A stretch of DNA of 64,000 nucleotides from DASUBN01 sp036000105 (GTDB taxonomy: Bacteria; Pseudomonadota; Gammaproteobacteria; Natronospirales; REEB76). The notes under the pieces are model-generated. The model did no database searches, had not been told where the DNA came from, and saw only the letters and a list, made by a program, of their open reading frames with translations. The DNA is taken from assembly GCA_036000105.1 (NCBI GenBank), contig DASYGE010000014.1:82275-146274 (forward strand). The letters are read 5' to 3'. Every line of letters starts with the position of its first letter. Within the stretch, counting starts at the first letter, position 1. Shown in pieces: positions 63,701-64,000 of this stretch. The translations under genes and the position numbers were made by a program.

Positions 63701-64000
63701 CTGTTGAACGTGAGGCCATTGATGTTGCCGCTGTCCGCTCCGTTGATGGTCCAGATGTTCGCCAAGTTGGCGCCGGTCAAGGTGTTACTACCTGCGCCAC
63801 CGTTTATGGATCCAGAGAGACTGCCGCCACTCAGGACGAAGCTATCCGCCCCTGCCCCACCGTTCAAGGTGCCGAAGCCCGCGAACGTCAAGGCATGCGT
63901 CGCGTTCGTCACCGTGCCGCCATCGCCGCTGGTGATCGCCCAGCTCGTGGCCCCCGCCAGCGTGCTCGTGAGCACGCTCGGGTCCTTCGCCGTGATGCTG
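60751..64000 (-). CDS. Large beta-helical TpsA-like adhesin/exoprotein, 5' end off the window
   Basis: The reading frame is open through the right edge; 1083 C-terminal residues are visible. Composition is Gly, Ser, Thr, Ala, Asn and Val with endless short repeats such as GSLTQSGAGGVVLNGG and TSSGTVTLNSDVNAS, as in right-handed beta helices of filamentous-haemagglutinin-type proteins. The only two cysteines seen are 17 and 6 residues from the end, resembling the anchoring Cys pair of HMW1-type two-partner-secreted adhesins. No autotransporter barrel follows, arguing for a TpsB partner outside the window. N-terminal TPS domain is not visible, so the class is inferred. Confidence 0.72.
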   Translation of the reverse strand, partial: SITAKDPSVLTSTLAGATSWAITSGDGGTVTNATHALTFAGFGTLNGGAGADSFVLSGGSLSGSINGGAGSNTLTGANLANIWTINGADSGNINGLTFNSIQNLLGGNANDTFTFVPSGSLTGTINGGVGGTNTLDYSAEGAAAVTVTMTGANTGTATATGGFTNINNLMGDDSGATANTTLTGDGTGDTFTIGAMNSGSLSYNSGGSTLTFVKVGNLTGGAGADAFNITAGGFVSNINGQATDTIDVQSAVNAAGLSLSYTAGIIESAAAGDILTANSLTLGGASSIKGLTTATGFLTAVPGLTIANSAGANATIVNTGALNLAVGSSAGANLTVTDDSAVNLGNIALGAGAFNLTATSGNITGGTLTAGNATLTAATGSIGSAVANLLTNLSGTLTATAGGSIWVNDSGALALGAISSAAGNNLTAASMTASSVTLTAAAGGNTLTTAGAMTLDDLTAVNGLTLVNAGTLTVNNSAGGATPGINLTAGSLTQSGAGGVVLNGGIQTAGGSVSIQSGVTVNGNIGVNSGNGSVAFASAVNGSGGSSLNVNTGSGNIHLAGVNLSAASGTLALTSSGTVTLNSDVNASTVNLTGVTSKLAIGGTLAITTSNTALDLTKIVGGIDDTAAGTHGLTINTGTGSVLLAPVTVGGFQALQSLTINAAQMNLGRVNTTSGESYTGNVQLNGNLTNTGGGSITLQGGTVVLSQSASVANTAGDIGIAGTVNGNLGLTLNAGGNVTLSGIVGGGTPLASLTVTGKSIITDAVTTSGNQTYNGSMTLKGDLTSVAGGIDFTNKLQLANSVTLTANQMGFGGTGSVSGTKTLTILPRTAGYTVDLGSGGTSSSQLMLTSDAFNGYQGKLYIGGVPGTVNDAASSLAGLPIAGSVLLDGDISLGTSGTLVIVSKGNLTLESGTISAGTVILGASDQLLSAPTGTNPATVEGNNIYTIAAQIGQNGTGQAIDVGNLPGGAPAQLFIGSKNSSVFFVEAPGTQENKDPNEQTLVDFAGALGISPLSGNVTVTNSGQQTAANQQTGGLLTSGFIDVSVFQQISLYDVSGSGIALPGDQCEEESSGPSTICGAGGQ
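63256..63942 (-). repeat. Divergent ~63-residue repeats in the adhesin
   Basis: Two adjacent units begin SWAITSGDGG and IWTINGADSG, 63 residues apart, and each runs through LNGGAGADSF or LLGGNANDTF to a SINGGAG or TINGGVG turn. A third, after ~45 residues of other sequence, has DTFTIGAMNSG and LTGGAGADAF. The GG-x-GAD-x-F turns recall RTX-like calcium loops but are single, not arrayed nonapeptides. The array may continue beyond 64000. Confidence 0.6.

Overview
The window reads as one chromosomal segment of a GC-rich gammaproteobacterium. The evidence is gene order: rpsB-tsf-pyrH-frr-uppS-cdsA-dxr-rseP-bamA-skp-lpxD-fabZ-lpxA-lpxB-rnhB-dnaE-accA-tilS-pyrG-kdsA-eno-ftsB-ispD-ispF-truD-surE-pcm-nlpD-rpoS runs almost unbroken on the minus strand, as in Pseudomonas and the enterics. 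The map-glnD-dapD-dapE unit points away from rpsB. A GTP-type PEP carboxykinase and a recJ-prfB-lysS cluster point away from the enterics, towards a Xanthomonadales/Nevskiales-like or uncultured lineage (inference). I see no rRNA, tRNA, CRISPR array or insertion sequence. No stretch above 300 bases lacks a gene.

Layout. 1-2511: succinate dehydrogenase operon (assembly factor sdhE4-type, sdhC, sdhD, sdhA; sdhA runs off the left edge). 2611-5075: ygfZ and an RsmB/NOP rRNA methyltransferase. 5095-7550: an AT-rich two-gene island, a GIY-YIG-like nuclease and a GHKL ATPase with a PD-(D/E)XK-like C-terminus; this is the best candidate for an undescribed, probably defence-type, system. 7551-12993: lysS, prfB (with the programmed +1 frameshift), recJ and a COG4255-type protein. 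13050-20769: a Mth938-like gene, the rpoS-nlpD-pcm-surE block, an Smr protein, an enoyl-CoA isomerase, truD, ispF, ispD and ftsB. 20766-45203: the core block above, covering CTP, KDO, lipid A, isoprenoid, phospholipid, outer-membrane assembly, replication and translation-factor genes. 45495-50934: map, glnD, dapD, dapE (plus strand). 50923-56984: dsbB, phoU-phoR-phoB, tsaB and a YoaA-type helicase. 57018-64000: a degenerate GT51-like membrane protein, pckG, an FHA-domain protein, and the C-terminal part of a very large beta-helical adhesin that runs off the right edge.

How the genes work together. Most of the window is a growth and envelope core. dxr, ispD and ispF make isoprenoid precursors used by UppS. 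LpxA, LpxD and LpxB with KdsA build lipid A and KDO. BamA, Skp and RseP assemble and monitor the outer membrane. Co-directional genes are packed tightly, with many ATGA-type overlaps.

Non-core signals: (i) the AT-rich island; (ii) three copies of a ~120-137 bp imperfect palindrome (9046-9165, 16713-16849, 26056-26182) whose outer arms differ between copies but match within each copy; (iii) a TpsA-like adhesin whose only two visible cysteines lie in its last 17 residues, as in surface-anchored HMW1-type adhesins; (iv) a transglycosylase-like protein lacking its catalytic motifs. Sequence evidence and inference are kept apart in each entry; no database search was run.
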